DNA of 64,000 nucleotides, taken from assembly GCA_902766045.1 (NCBI GenBank), contig CACXCA010000031.1:35393-99392 (forward strand), read 5' to 3'. This stretch comes from an uncultured Bacteroidales bacterium (GTDB taxonomy: Bacteria; Bacteroidota; Bacteroidia; Bacteroidales; Paludibacteraceae). The position numbers and the translations under genes are program-made. This document shows, piece after piece, positions 26,877 to 33,537 of the stretch; position 1 is the first letter of the stretch, and each line of letters opens with the position of its first letter. Under the pieces are notes generated by a model that was not told the DNA's origin, did not search any database, and saw only the letters and a program-made list of their open reading frames with translations.

Positions 26877-26928
26877 TCATCCATCAACTGTTTAGTTTTT
26901 AACACAAAAACATAATTTTAGATTATAA

Positions 26929-26988
26929 ATAGAATCTGTTCAGGAAATTTTAGATTGCGAGACAAGTGAGATAATAGCACATTACTAA
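26929..26988 (+). pseudogene. 3' remnant of a gene like the one at 31151
   Basis: Eighteen codons (26932-26985, ending TAC TAA) read ESVQEILDCETSEIIAHY, nearly the same as the last residues of the protein encoded at 31151-31603 (ESVQKILDCETSMIIAHI). A stop codon precedes them in frame, so only the tail is present. It forms the left part of a duplicated 200-bp module. Confidence 0.8.
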
Positions 26989-27126
26989 GATTATAAAGAT
27001 GAAATTAAAATAAATATAGTATCTTTGAATGTTAGTGAAAAATTTATGTCGATGAATATGAAACAATTAATTCCTATTTTTTTGTCGCAGATTTCATCGG
27101 CTCGTTGTCTAGTTGTAGGAGTGAGA
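26931..27126 (+). repeat. Duplicated gene-tail/promoter/leader module, copy 1
   Basis: About 195 bp that match 31547-31743 at high identity (roughly 85-90% in the first 150 bp by eye), covering a gene tail, an AT-rich spacer, a TATCTTTG box (27020-27027) and a short leader frame beginning ATG-TCG-ATG-AAT. Similarity fades after the leader; different membrane proteins follow each copy. Confidence 0.85.
27020..27027 (+). promoter_or_regulatory. -7 box in duplicated module, copy 1
   Basis: TATCTTTG, exact TAnnTTTG. No TTTG at -33. The identical box is kept in the other copy at 31637-31644. Confidence 0.5.
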
Positions 27127-27162
27127 TGGTTCAATAACAACAATATAAAAATTAGGATATAG
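27046..27162 (+). CDS. Degenerate leader peptide (38 codons)
   Basis: Begins MSMNMKQLIPIF, as in the 26-residue peptide encoded at 31664, but small insertions and deletions have changed the rest so that no membrane helix is formed. Ends one base before the ATG of the 162-residue protein gene. Either a decayed small gene or a leader whose translation matters more than its product. Confidence 0.35.
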   Translation: MSMNMKQLIPIFLSQISSARCLVVGVRWFNNNNIKIRI

Positions 27163-27163
27163 A

Positions 27164-27652
27164 ATGGCAAAAACAATTACAAATAAGATGTTTTTCCTGT
27201 TGTATGCTATAATGTTTATTAATTCGATTCTTGTCATTGTATATATTATACACAAAGAGAAAAGGATTAATTATTCAGAAGAAGAATATATGCAAGTGAC
27301 GGATTATAAGGTCGTGGCTACAGATATTGTGTGTGTAAAAAAAATGGGCGCAAGACATGTGTATAAGGCTAGAATATTATCAATTGATGTCAAACAAAGA
27401 TACGATTCGCCCATATACTCCATTCTGTGTGATACGGCACGAATGAATATGCATTTTTTTTATGATAATGGAGAATATGGTGCATCATTACCATTAGATA
27501 TAGATACATTAGTTTTTGTTTTTAACAATAACGAAAAGGTCGTGAAATTAAAATCAACAGGAAAAGTAATTGCACCTAATAAACCAATCTATTATTTATA
27601 TAGGAAAAGTGAGTTCAATAAATATATTAATGTGAATACAATACGATTATAG
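27164..27652 (+). CDS. Membrane-anchored hypothetical protein
   Basis: 162 residues. One N-terminal membrane segment (about 9-28, FFLLYAIMFINSILVIVYII) followed by a soluble domain predicted to be beta-rich (YKVVATDIVCVKKMGARHVYKARILSIDV, LVFVFNNNEKVVKLKSTGKV). It is probably a periplasmic domain with an uncleaved anchor. No family recognised. The gene starts one base after the leader frame of the duplicated module and is probably driven by that module's promoter. Confidence 0.65.
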   Translation: MAKTITNKMFFLLYAIMFINSILVIVYIIHKEKRINYSEEEYMQVTDYKVVATDIVCVKKMGARHVYKARILSIDVKQRYDSPIYSILCDTARMNMHFFYDNGEYGASLPLDIDTLVFVFNNNEKVVKLKSTGKVIAPNKPIYYLYRKSEFNKYINVNTIRL

Positions 27653-27679
27653 TGTAGGAATACACCATTCCATGTCCGT

Positions 27680-27752
27680 CCCCGTCAGCCTGAAAGGCTG
27701 CAACAAATATAGCCCAACGGCAACGCCTTGGGTGAAAGGGTGGGGCGTGAGT
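27680..27752 (+). repeat. CAGCCTG/ATATAGCCC repeat, copy 3
   Basis: Nearly identical to copy 2 (26420-26515) from the hairpin through ATATAGCCCAACGGCAACGCCTTGGGTGAAAGGGTGGGG. It starts 28 bp after the stop of the preceding gene and could act as its 3' hairpin. Confidence 0.8.
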
Positions 27753-27782
27753 TGTTTTTTTTCTCGGTTTATAAATTTGAAT

Positions 27783-27836
27783 TATATTTGCATCAACGGC
27801 GGTTGCGTGAAGCCCTCTTTCACCCCGTCGTTTTTA
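27783..27836 (+). ncRNA. Candidate tiny RNA: promoter-proximal double hairpin with U-tract (unit 2)
   Basis: TATATTTG at 27783-27790 (with TTTT/TTTC 19-20 nt upstream) is followed after 4 nt by AACGGCGG (27795-27802) that pairs fully, with one G-T wobble, with CCGTCGTT (27825-27832). Inside the loop GTGA pairs with TCAC around AGCCCTCTT, and a T-tract follows. The order stem, TTGC, inner 4-bp stem, pyrimidine-rich loop, U-tract is the same as at 24128-24178, although the primary sequences differ. Confidence 0.5.
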
Positions 27837-27860
27837 CATAAAAGGGATTTTACATATTTA

Positions 27861-27888
27861 GTAGAGACGCACGGCCGTGCGTCTCTAC
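27861..27888. repeat. 28-bp perfect palindrome of the GTAGAGACGC family
   Basis: GTAGAGACGCACGG/CCGTGCGTCTCTAC, without a spacer. It is followed by CCTTTTTTTTG, so on the plus strand it would also work as an intrinsic terminator. It lies 44 bp beyond the end of the convergent hydrolase gene. Confidence 0.9.
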
Positions 27889-27932
27889 CTTTTTTTTGCT
27901 TCTATTGAGAAATTTTATTTCAATCAACTCAA

Positions 27933-29252
27933 TTAAAACTTACCTGAAAGAATTTCTTCCAACATGACCATCATACCACTGATGTGTTGAAGAAGAGGGT
28001 CGGTAAGCAATATGGAATTATTGCTGATAACCTTTGTTTCCACATAATTGTTGTTTAGACCTTGAACAGCCTCTTCAAAATTAGAGAATGGCACTACGCC
28101 ATCAGGATTACCATGAAGAAGCTTCAACTTATACTGTGGTTGCCATCCGTGACATAGATTTTGACGATCCATCAATTCTAGAAGCTTAGCCAGATGATCT
28201 GGATGTTCCGTGATATATTCTATATTGAGGATGTCACCAAGAGACTTGCCATTGAACTTCAACATCATATCAATCACATTTTCACTGTTATTTCTGACAG
28301 CTTGAGGAACACCCGTTGAAAGAGCCCATGGAGTGAAGAAATCCTCATATCTCATGTTGGTAACCTCTGACGGATAGCTGTTGAACATACTGTTGATTAC
28401 AAGAGGAACTACAGAACCTAGTCCCATCTTCTTTCCTTGCTCATACTCTTCCATATAAGTCTCAAAAGTACGACGAAGATCGTATGGCCCATCACCGCAG
28501 TACACCTTGTCCAAATTGATTCTTCTTTGAGTTTCCATATCCAATTGTTGTACTCTACGAAGAGAAGCCAAAGAGACTGATCCTCCTTGTGAATAACCTA
28601 CGATATATGATTTGTATGAATTATCAAGAGAAAGTTTTTTTGCTTTCGCATAATCTAAAAGAGCAATAAGAGCATCCACACTGGTACGTCCGTGAACCTC
28701 ATGATTCAGATATAAATCAGGATGGTCTGATGTGGAACCAAGACCAATATAATCAGGAAGAATACAAAGTGCGCCTGTCGCAGCCATAATAGCTTCTACA
28801 GAAGTGTATTGTGTAGGAATCATTGTAAATCCAATCTGTGTACCATGGTTGATCAACATCACCTTATTCATCTTACGAAGAAGTGGATATACAATCAATG
28901 CAGAGGCATTTACAGGCACCATATTCTGGTCAAGTGTTTTGTATTCAATACGTACCACTTTATACAAAAGAGGAACTAACGCTTTAGTTGTGGCACCTTG
29001 ATTGTCAACCTGGTTGTTGCTTGCCTCTTTGTAAACTCTATCCACACCATCGAAGATGTCAGCGTCAACGCTTTTCTTCATATCTCCGATTGTCATCTCA
29101 TAGAGTTCTTGTTCCGTAACTTCCGATTCATCAAGTACGATGAAAGAAGGCTCACTACTTTGATTTGCTTGAGAATTCAAGACTTCTTTGTCCTCACAGG
29201 AAGTTAATCCAGCAAGGATGATCGCCAAAGCGATAAAAAGTTTCTTTTTCAT
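27933..29252 (-). CDS. Secreted alpha/beta-hydrolase lipoprotein
   Basis: 439 residues. Signal peptide II with lipobox LTSC and Cys19, then EDKE, an acidic stretch like the surface-export signals of Bacteroidota lipoproteins. The hydrolase domain starts near residue 95 (VVRIEYKTLDQNMVPVNASALIVYP). Nucleophile elbow GYSQGGS with Ser221; acid probably the Asp in HGNPDGVVPF; His in LLQHISGM. DYIGLGSTSDHPDLYL is typical of this secreted lipase/esterase-like group. Probably releases acyl or short ester substrates at the cell surface; the substrate is unknown. Monocistronic by position; flanked by repeats on its 3' side. Confidence 0.85.
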   Translation of the reverse strand: MKKKLFIALAIILAGLTSCEDKEVLNSQANQSSEPSFIVLDESEVTEQELYEMTIGDMKKSVDADIFDGVDRVYKEASNNQVDNQGATTKALVPLLYKVVRIEYKTLDQNMVPVNASALIVYPLLRKMNKVMLINHGTQIGFTMIPTQYTSVEAIMAATGALCILPDYIGLGSTSDHPDLYLNHEVHGRTSVDALIALLDYAKAKKLSLDNSYKSYIVGYSQGGSVSLASLRRVQQLDMETQRRINLDKVYCGDGPYDLRRTFETYMEEYEQGKKMGLGSVVPLVINSMFNSYPSEVTNMRYEDFFTPWALSTGVPQAVRNNSENVIDMMLKFNGKSLGDILNIEYITEHPDHLAKLLELMDRQNLCHGWQPQYKLKLLHGNPDGVVPFSNFEEAVQGLNNNYVETKVISNNSILLTDPLLQHISGMMVMLEEILSGKF

Positions 29253-29430
29253 TTTAAATGGTTATTATTGAATAATTGCATAAAATTAAATAAATTTCCG
29301 TTCCAATATACAAAAAATAATGGAATCATAAAAAAATGTTTTTAACATAAAGGAAACTAAAAACATTCGCTCTTGAATGCCATCAGAAACAAAAAAAGGA
29401 AAAGATGTAACATTTTCATTTTTTTATTCC

Positions 29431-29438
29431 TATCTTTG
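29431..29438 (+). promoter_or_regulatory. -7 box upstream of the His/Cys-dyad lipoprotein gene
   Basis: TATCTTTG, exact consensus, 43 nt before the start codon. TTTGACAG (29435-29442) and CTGTCAAA (29474-29481) form an 8-bp inverted repeat between the promoter and the start codon, a possible operator. Confidence 0.55.
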
Positions 29439-29480
29439 ACAGCGTTGTTTTGAAGTGTTCTATAAATTCATAACTGTCAA

Positions 29481-30530
29481 ATGAAACATTTCATTCATTC
29501 AATATTCTGCATTATATTTCTTATAATCTGCATATTAAGCTGCAAAAACTCCGCAAAAGAAGAGTCTTCGCAACAACAGGCAGATACCACATGTATGAAA
29601 AAAGATACCGTTTACACAAAAGAAGACACTTGTGTAAAGAGAGAGTGTGTCGCAGACTCCTTCACCAGCGAGGAAGTTTCTTCACAAAAACAAGAAGAGA
29701 TATATGAATATGGTGATTTTGAATCTGTTTATGGCGACGAAGCGGATCAAGGAACGCCCGTCGATAAGAGGACAGACCAAAACACTCAATTCGATACCAC
29801 ATTCAAATCCATTCATGTCTTCGTGGCCCTTTGCGACAACGTCCACCAGGGCATCGTCCCCGTTCCCGTCAGCATAGGAAACGGACAAAAACCATCCACC
29901 AATCTATATTGGGGATGTGGATACGGAATTAAAACATATTTCAAAAAGAGTCAGGAATGGAAACTGTTAAAAACATCTTCCATCAACGACACCGTCATGG
30001 AACGGCTCGTTTTCAAACATGTCAATCAGAACTATTACTTAGTGGCCGACGCCTACAATGGGAAATACATTGCACAATGCATCTCCGACTTCCTTTCCAG
30101 TGCATGTGGAAGATGGAAAGACACAGTTCACATCAACAATGACCTAACGATTGGTTGTTGCGGAAACGCACAGTTAGTGAGCTATATTGGTCACGACGGC
30201 TTGATGGAGCATACGATTGCAGATACCTTTGCCAACGTTGATGGGAAGAAACGAGATATAATCATCCTCGCATGCATTAGCAGAGATTATTTCACTCCTT
30301 ATCTGGAGACTTCCAATGTCAATCCGTTAGTATGGACACGAGAATTAATGGCCCCCGAAGCCTATACGATTCACGATGCCATCACTGGATATATTAAAGG
30401 AGAGTCTGATCAACAAATACTGGATAGAGCCATTGAAGCCTATGCCTCTCATCAGAAAAGCTGCGGGATCAAAGGAGCCAAGGCAATTCTGACAACAGGA
30501 TGGAAGAAAAAAAGTAAAATAAACCAATGA
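29481..30530 (+). CDS. Lipoprotein with conserved His and Cys motifs (caspase-like fold suspected)
   Basis: 349 residues. Signal peptide II (lipobox LSC, Cys21), a Thr/Glu/Lys-rich spacer with several CVK/CMK cysteines to about residue 110, then a domain beginning KSIHVFVALCDNVHQGIVPVPVSIGNG and continuing YWGCGYGIKTYFKKS. Two later motifs, YIGHDGLM (His238) and IIILACISRDYF (Cys265), lie about 27 residues apart at ends of predicted strands, the arrangement of the catalytic His and Cys in clan CD peptidases. The tail (NPLVWTRELMAPEAYTIHDAITGYI) resembles uncharacterised bacterial proteins I have seen that share these motifs. Peptidase activity is unproven. Ends at the next gene. Confidence 0.7.
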   Translation: MKHFIHSIFCIIFLIICILSCKNSAKEESSQQQADTTCMKKDTVYTKEDTCVKRECVADSFTSEEVSSQKQEEIYEYGDFESVYGDEADQGTPVDKRTDQNTQFDTTFKSIHVFVALCDNVHQGIVPVPVSIGNGQKPSTNLYWGCGYGIKTYFKKSQEWKLLKTSSINDTVMERLVFKHVNQNYYLVADAYNGKYIAQCISDFLSSACGRWKDTVHINNDLTIGCCGNAQLVSYIGHDGLMEHTIADTFANVDGKKRDIIILACISRDYFTPYLETSNVNPLVWTRELMAPEAYTIHDAITGYIKGESDQQILDRAIEAYASHQKSCGIKGAKAILTTGWKKKSKINQ

Positions 30531-30541
30531 ATATAATAGAT

Positions 30542-31126
30542 ATGAATACAAAGAAATTTTTGGTGATGCCCCTATTGGCATTCTGTTTAATCAGTTGTAA
30601 CGAATCACAAAAAGATTCACAAATTGAATCGTCCAAAGATTCAACATCAGTCGTAGAAGAAAAGAGCACGACCCCTGCAATCGAAACAATCGATCCAACT
30701 CAATACAAAACAGAAAATATGGAAAACATTCAGCAAGTACACGATTTCATTAAAAAATGTGGCGTCTATTATCTAGCCACAGATGATAACGGTCAACCAC
30801 GCGTTCGTCCGTTTGGAACCATCCATATTTTTGAAGGTAAATTATACATTCAAACAGGTCATAAGAAAAGAACGTCTCAGCAGCTCGCACAAAATCCAAA
30901 AGCTGAGTTGTGTGCCTTCGATGCAGAAAACAACAAATGGATACGTGTGTCAGGAACCATGGTGGAAGACAATCGCGTCGAAGCAAAAAAATCAATGTTG
31001 GATGAATACACATCTCTTCGCAGAATGTATGACGAGAACGATGACAACACAGCTGTCTATTTCTTCAAAGATGGTGTTGCATACATCTCCTCTTATGGTA
31101 TAGAAGATATTGAAATAAGATGGTAA
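30542..31126 (+). CDS. Lipid-anchored flavin-binding-fold (PNPOx/PPOX-like) protein
   Basis: 194 residues from the ATG at 30542, chosen because it opens the signal peptide MNTKKFLVMPLLAFCLISC; an ATG five codons earlier is possible. Cys19 is the likely lipid anchor. After an acidic linker to about residue 60, the split-barrel domain shows CGVYYLATDDNGQPRVRPFGTIHIFEGKLYIQTGHKKRTSQQL, the usual start of the pyridoxamine-5'-phosphate-oxidase-like family, which binds FMN or F420-type cofactors. Such domains are normally cytoplasmic, so an exported lipoprotein form is unusual. It sits 11 bp after the dyad lipoprotein gene, so the two are likely one operon. Confidence 0.8.
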   Translation: MNTKKFLVMPLLAFCLISCNESQKDSQIESSKDSTSVVEEKSTTPAIETIDPTQYKTENMENIQQVHDFIKKCGVYYLATDDNGQPRVRPFGTIHIFEGKLYIQTGHKKRTSQQLAQNPKAELCAFDAENNKWIRVSGTMVEDNRVEAKKSMLDEYTSLRRMYDENDDNTAVYFFKDGVAYISSYGIEDIEIRW

Positions 31127-31150
31127 AAAATAATTTATTACGATAACGAA

Positions 31151-31603
31151 ATGTCAGTAGATATATACAGAATAATACCCAAAGATCCATACAAAAAAGT
31201 ATCTCAGGATAAATTAAACGCCGCAAAATCGTTTATTGAATCTGCTATCGTATGCGATTCTGTTGATTTGATAATCACAGACACCCCAAATTTTTATGAT
31301 TGTGCAAGCAATTTTGAGATGATAACATGTCCTAAATGCGGGAAAGAAATAAGTTTTGATTGGTGGGGAGAGGCCATGGATATTGCATGGAAAGATGATT
31401 TTAACAAACTCGATATTATTCTTCCGTGTTGCGGCGAAGTAGCGTCGCTTAATGACTTATGTTATGATTTTAAATGTGGATTTGCTTGTTGTAGTATAAA
31501 CATTAGGGATCCCGAAAAGCTAATAGACGAAGACGTGATATTAATTGAATCTGTTCAGAAAATCTTAGATTGCGAGACAAGTATGATAATCGCACATATC
31601 TAA
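31151..31603 (+). CDS. Cys-rich cytoplasmic protein with CPKCG knuckle
   Basis: 150 residues, no signal peptide. CPKCGKEISFDWW near residue 59, LPCCGEVASL near 97 and FKCGFACCSI near 110 provide cysteine pairs that could hold a zinc ion. The rest is mixed alpha/beta and acidic. Size and composition are like immunity proteins or small adaptor proteins of Bacteroidales accessory loci, but I do not recognise the family. Its last codons lie inside the module duplicated at 26931-27126, where a tail-only copy remains. It is 24 bp after the PPOX-like gene. Confidence 0.7.
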   Translation: MSVDIYRIIPKDPYKKVSQDKLNAAKSFIESAIVCDSVDLIITDTPNFYDCASNFEMITCPKCGKEISFDWWGEAMDIAWKDDFNKLDIILPCCGEVASLNDLCYDFKCGFACCSINIRDPEKLIDEDVILIESVQKILDCETSMIIAHI

Positions 31604-31743
31604 GATTATAAAGATGAAATTAATATAAATATATTGTATCTTTGAATGTTTGTAAAAAATATTATGTCTATGAATACGAAACAATTAATTCCTATTTTTG
31701 CTGTGGTTTTCATTGTTTTGTTTCTAGTTGTAAGTGTGAGGTG
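31547..31743 (+). repeat. Duplicated gene-tail/promoter/leader module, copy 2
   Basis: Intact counterpart of 26931-27126. It includes the end of the Cys-rich gene, the box TATCTTTG at 31637-31644 and the small peptide frame at 31664-31744. Confidence 0.85.
31637..31644 (+). promoter_or_regulatory. -7 box in duplicated module, copy 2
   Basis: TATCTTTG located 20 nt before the start codon of the 26-residue peptide. No clear -33 element. Conserved in copy 1. Confidence 0.5.
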
Positions 31744-31744
31744 A
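31664..31744 (+). CDS. 26-residue single-helix membrane peptide
   Basis: The frame encodes MSMNTKQ followed by an uninterrupted hydrophobic run (residues 8-23: LIPIF, then AVVFIVLFLVV) and a C-terminal Arg, a textbook single transmembrane helix with basic residues on both sides. It has its own -7 box 20 nt upstream and ends 9 nt before the next membrane-protein gene. It could be a small membrane protein, a leader peptide or a type I-like toxin. The matching start in module copy 1 is conserved but its helix is lost. Confidence 0.45.
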   Translation: MSMNTKQLIPIFAVVFIVLFLVVSVR

Positions 31745-31753
31745 CACAAAAAC

Positions 31754-31939
31754 ATGAAAAGAATTTTATTAAATGTTATATTGCCAAGTGCTTTAATGTC
31801 TGTGCTTGGAGTTATATTTCTTTCAGTCTTTCCCAGCAGGGGACATGACCCTATATGTGCCAAGGAGATTCCTGAAACTTTTGCTATATGCTTTGTTATA
31901 AGCTTAATATACTTCTTGTGGCGTAATCTTACTCATTGA
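31754..31939 (+). CDS. Small two-helix membrane protein
   Basis: 61 residues: helix about 4-25 (ILLNVILPSALMSVLGVIFLSVF), a short loop with SRGHDPICAKEIPET and a second helix about 43-57 (FAICFVISLIYFLW). No recognised family. It starts 9 nt after the 26-residue peptide and is probably co-transcribed with it. It occupies the position filled by the 162-residue membrane-anchored protein in module copy 1. Confidence 0.6.
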   Translation: MKRILLNVILPSALMSVLGVIFLSVFPSRGHDPICAKEIPETFAICFVISLIYFLWRNLTH

Positions 31940-31949
31940 TGGTTTGATC

Positions 31950-31957
31950 TATATTTG
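31950..31957 (+). promoter_or_regulatory. -7 box upstream of the acidic lipoprotein gene
   Basis: TATATTTG, exact consensus, 24 nt before the start codon at 31981. Confidence 0.55.
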
Positions 31958-31980
31958 CAATCAACACAAAATCATAAAAT

Positions 31981-32649
31981 ATGGCAATAACGCACAAAAT
32001 ATTTTGGGACTTTCCGTTACTTATCATCATACTTTTGTCGTCCTGTGAAAGTTCAAATCAAGAAAATTTTCAAAGTGCTGGTGATGAGATCGATACAATC
32101 GTACAAGAACCAGAAGAGGAGGAATCCGAAGAGAATATGGATGATGAATATAATATGAACCTGGAGTTTGTCATGGATTCAGAATGTAATCTTACCGATA
32201 AGTATTTCGATCTCGACTATTCCGATCCAGAGGATGAGAATATATATCTTTTATCCATAAAAAGTGGACACCATCCGACTCGAGACTTGACTATCAAGAA
32301 AATTTCTCATCAATACTGCTATTGGGGGTATCCTAGTTCTTCGGATATAGAATGTGTATATGAAAAGGGCAAGTTAGTATGGATTAATGCTGTTTGTGAC
32401 AGTCTGTTTGGCTATTATATGGATTCTATGTCGAATTGTGCCAAGTATCAGTATCGTTATTATTTTGATAAGAATGGGAATCTGGTAGAGTGCCACAAAA
32501 AGGAGGTTCATGGAACTGTTTGTAAGGAAGATTCCCTTCTTGCAGTTTTCAAAAAACAGGAGCTCTCTCCATATGAGTGTAAGGGAGAAAAAGATGAATT
32601 CCTATTGTTGATCCGGGATATACTCGATTTCTTGGAAAAGAATAAATGA
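31981..32649 (+). CDS. Acidic hypothetical lipoprotein
   Basis: 222 residues. Signal peptide II with lipobox LSSC (Cys22). A strongly acidic segment follows (residues about 38-80, rich in Glu and Asp), then a domain with FDLDYSDPEDENIYLLSIKSGHHP and YYFDKNGNLVECHKKEVHGTVC; paired cysteines may form disulphides. Its arrangement of YYFDKNGN...V and short cysteine loops faintly resembles the lipoprotein at 25084, so they may be distant paralogues. Function unknown. Confidence 0.7.
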   Translation: MAITHKIFWDFPLLIIILLSSCESSNQENFQSAGDEIDTIVQEPEEEESEENMDDEYNMNLEFVMDSECNLTDKYFDLDYSDPEDENIYLLSIKSGHHPTRDLTIKKISHQYCYWGYPSSSDIECVYEKGKLVWINAVCDSLFGYYMDSMSNCAKYQYRYYFDKNGNLVECHKKEVHGTVCKEDSLLAVFKKQELSPYECKGEKDEFLLLIRDILDFLEKNK

Positions 32650-32705
32650 TGGGCGTTTCAAAATTGTGATTTTTTGGTAACCAGAAATTAATGTAATTAT
32701 AGAAT

Positions 32706-33482
32706 ATGAGATTTATAGTTGCCGTATTATTTTTAGCTGTCCTTCCTCTGAATATATTGTCTCAGGGACAATTCGTATTGGATGATAATCGGTTAGTCAT
32801 TCAAAATTATGAAGGCATGGTCCTTTTGCCTCTTCCAATAAGACAGATAAGTGTTATTAAACAAGTAAATGATCAGACTATCTATGTCAAACAAGCAGGA
32901 AACAAAGAGAAGACAATAAAGGTAAGTAAGGGGGAAATTGTGAAAATACATAAGAAACGAATGGAGACAAGTGGTATGGCATCAACAATGCAGGAAATAG
33001 AAGCTTTGACACTGAAATTACCTGTGAAAGAAGATACTTTTTCTTTGCTGATCCAAGATATGAAAGAACCAGTGGTGAGAAAAGTCTATCGAACAAAGGG
33101 GTCAGAGAGTTTTGAACTTCGCTATTTTGACAAACAAGGGGAACTGCATAAATATGAATTAAGTCACGCTTCCAAGAAGAGAAAGATGACCGACACGATT
33201 GATTGTTCCAAGCCTATGACATTACACGTAATTAAATATGATGGAAGTGAATGTGAAGTGGTTGAAACGGATGTGGAGACTTATCATATGTGGAATACAA
33301 TTAGAATTCTGCCACGTGGTGTGGGTAACCAATTAAATGATAGTGAAATCAGTCGGATTGTTAGTGCATTTAAATATAATCATGAAACGTTTGGTCTGTT
33401 CATCTATTATATTGATAAGGGAGAAAAGTGCAGTGAATTTTTTGAACTTAAACCGACAGATGCTTGGCTGTTTGCTAAATAA
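32706..33482 (+). CDS. Hypothetical secreted protein
   Basis: 258 residues with a cleavable signal peptide (hydrophobic residues 3-17, likely cleavage after ILS at about residue 19-20). The mature part is predicted mostly beta with amphipathic strands and no cysteine at its start, so it is not a lipoprotein. Contains ELRYFDKQGELHKYEL and an Arg/Lys-rich middle. No family recognised. Stands alone between two lipoprotein genes in the same direction. Confidence 0.65.
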   Translation: MRFIVAVLFLAVLPLNILSQGQFVLDDNRLVIQNYEGMVLLPLPIRQISVIKQVNDQTIYVKQAGNKEKTIKVSKGEIVKIHKKRMETSGMASTMQEIEALTLKLPVKEDTFSLLIQDMKEPVVRKVYRTKGSESFELRYFDKQGELHKYELSHASKKRKMTDTIDCSKPMTLHVIKYDGSECEVVETDVETYHMWNTIRILPRGVGNQLNDSEISRIVSAFKYNHETFGLFIYYIDKGEKCSEFFELKPTDAWLFAK

Positions 33483-33537
33483 TGATTCAGATGATATGTC
33501 TTTAAAAGATAAAGCAATAATTTTACAAATAAAAAGT

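Noticed and set aside
31606..31863. Similar minus-strand frames in the two module copies (also 26991-27176)
   Set aside because: Their likeness follows from the duplicated DNA; they run antisense through the promoter and leader and have no start signals.
31664..31939. Type I toxin-antitoxin pair
   Set aside because: Only a hydrophobic peptide and a small membrane protein are seen; no antisense promoter or antitoxin RNA could be shown, so this is left as one possibility.
33337..33537. Long N-terminal extension of the lipoprotein encoded at 33538
   Set aside because: It overlaps the preceding gene by about 145 bp, has no signal peptide and would hide the obvious lipobox start.
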